From Desmonostoc geniculatum HA4340-LM1 (lineage in GTDB: Bacteria > Cyanobacteriota > Cyanobacteriia > Cyanobacteriales > Nostocaceae), in NCBI GenBank assembly GCA_019359545.1, contig JAHHHB010000061.1, forward strand, positions 1 through 41,428: a DNA stretch of 41,428 nucleotides, in the 5' to 3' direction. Of this stretch, positions 40,626 through 41,428 are shown piece by piece. The stretch's first letter is position 1; each line of letters begins with the position of its first letter. The notes beneath the pieces were generated by a model. The model saw nothing but the letters and a program-made list of their open reading frames with translations, had not been told where the DNA came from and made no database searches. A program made the translations under genes and the position numbers.

Positions 40626-41033
40626 ATGGCACAAATCAATGGGGAAATTATCCAAGAATTATCGCGTGTGTTGCAACCATTTATGTGGGATAAACAACAA
40701 CGTCGTTCTTATCTTGTTATAGCCTTAGGAACTAAGGAAGCTAATCCATCTACGCGGGGTCACGCAATGTATAACTTTAGAGTGCCTGCTCACCTTTGTT
40801 TTGCAGTTGCTATTGTTGACACAGTTGATGAAATAACAGCATCTAAAGTGCAGACTACGAATCCTTTAGACCATAATTTAGATTTGTTATGGTATGAAGT
40901 GCCCGTAATTTATGAAATTAGCCGCAAACAGCTTTATTTTTATGATAAACCATCTAATATTTTGGAGAATTTTAAAGGCGAAATAGTCTGGAAAAAATTA
41001 CGTCCCATTGTTAAAGATATACTACCTGGATAA
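40626..41033 (+). CDS. Small protein with EAD-like N-terminus, unknown C-terminal domain
   Basis: 135 residues. Residues 7-36 (EIIQELSRVLQPFMWDKQQR followed by RSYLVIALG) resemble the start of the protein encoded at 41064 (ELIQKILPLLRPLMENESQR then RGYLIRALG), which is EAD-like. After this the chain differs, with strand-rich sequence (HLCFAVAIVDTVDEITASKV and LLWYEVPVIYEISRKQLYFY). It starts 11 bp after the protease gene, so it is most likely co-transcribed. It could be an adaptor or an inhibitor or regulator of the protease. I do not recognise the C-terminal part. Confidence 0.72.
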   Translation: MAQINGEIIQELSRVLQPFMWDKQQRRSYLVIALGTKEANPSTRGHAMYNFRVPAHLCFAVAIVDTVDEITASKVQTTNPLDHNLDLLWYEVPVIYEISRKQLYFYDKPSNILENFKGEIVWKKLRPIVKDILPG

Positions 41034-41063
41034 ATTTTATTCTTTATTTAAAATAATTAATTT

Positions 41064-41374
41064 ATGTCAATAAATAGCGAATTAATCCAAAAAATATTAC
41101 CCTTACTTAGGCCACTGATGGAAAATGAAAGCCAGCGGCGGGGGTATTTAATCAGAGCATTGGGGATAAATACGCCTGTGCAGTATCGTTTGAATTTGAA
41201 CACACCGACGAATCAGTTTATTCCTAATTTGGTAAATGAATTAGTCGCTTTTGGAGAAATTGCGCCTGGTAAACCTGCACTTTGCGCGTTGCTTGAAGTA
41301 ATTCGGGTTTGCTGAAAAAGTCATTCCAAGGCAAGAGAGAAATTGACTCAGTAGTTAGGGAAGAGCAAAGATAA
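41064..41374 (+). pseudogene. Stand-alone EAD-like protein, apparently frameshifted near the 3' end
   Basis: The first frame (41064-41315, 83 residues) reads ELIQKILPLLRPLMENESQR, RGYLIRALG, LVNELVAFGEIAPGKPALCA and LLEVIRVC, a typical EAD1-like helical module. EADs of this kind normally continue after LLEVIR with one more helix. The stop at 41313 cuts this off, but the frame starting at 41306 reads GLLKKSFQGKREIDSVVREE and stops at 41374, which looks like that helix. A small indel near 41305 is therefore likely, or a sequencing error. A short active form cannot be excluded. It is the third gene of the protease cluster. Confidence 0.6.
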
Positions 41375-41428
41375 GTTTTTGTTGCCTGTAATCAAACAAG
41401 ATATCAGTTTTGCTAATCGAAAAAGTGA

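Overview
The window looks like chromosome of a filamentous, probably heterocyst-forming cyanobacterium (Nostocales). The grounds are the very frequent HIP1 octamer GCGATCGC, tandem heptanucleotide (STRR) repeats between genes, a tRNA-Leu(UAA) carrying a group I intron, and typical cyanobacterial genes: ndhL, a ycf51-family gene, a helical carotenoid protein, xisH/xisI, and a redox-sensor/thioredoxin pair matching RexT/TrxA2 of Anabaena. Gene density is low and the intergenic DNA is full of repeats, MITE-like elements and gene remnants.

Layout. 1-4.3 kb: a TPR protein built from near-identical 138-bp repeats; a xisH/xisI cassette with the remains of a second xisH/xisI pair, flanked by direct repeats; a DUF29 protein. 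4.3-6.6 kb: intron-containing tRNA-Leu, then ndhL, a DUF3007 gene and trpA. 6.9-10.2 kb: a membrane-anchored coiled-coil protein and a GH116 glucosidase whose reading frame has absorbed two repeat insertions. 10.2-11.9 kb: decayed DNA with a MITE that has an exact 10-bp target duplication, plus a candidate small RNA ending in a strong terminator. 11.9-17.7 kb: caspase-like protease, Ycf51 protein, a translationally coupled dehydrogenase/aminotransferase pair and an FMN reductase. 18-22.5 kb: tRNA-Ala(CGC), a coupled methyltransferase/HAD pair, a CruG-like glycosyltransferase and RNase HI. 22.5-26.1 kb: a MITE, an orphan seven-repeat CRISPR array, a frameshifted HTH/periplasmic-binding-like receptor gene and a histidine kinase remnant. 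26.3-30 kb: cytochrome P450, tmk, a MAPEG protein and the helical carotenoid protein. 30.6-34.1 kb: a nested MITE, then divergent shc and hpnB for hopanoid synthesis. 34.7-39.5 kb: rexT and trxA around a palindromic operator, followed by an Old Yellow Enzyme and a nitroreductase bracketed by two different broken SDR genes, then a methyltransferase. 39.5 kb to the end: an effector-associated-domain (EAD)-like/trypsin-like protease followed by two small genes with similar N-termini, the last apparently frameshifted.

Themes. Hopanoid (shc, hpnB) and carotenoid (cruG-like, HCP) functions sit near redox-stress genes (rexT, trxA, OYE, nitroreductase). The 3' edge looks like a cyanobacterial conflict or programmed-response module. 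Repeats also enter coding sequences without breaking the frame in at least two enzymes. All functions are inferred by reading the sequence; no database search was run.
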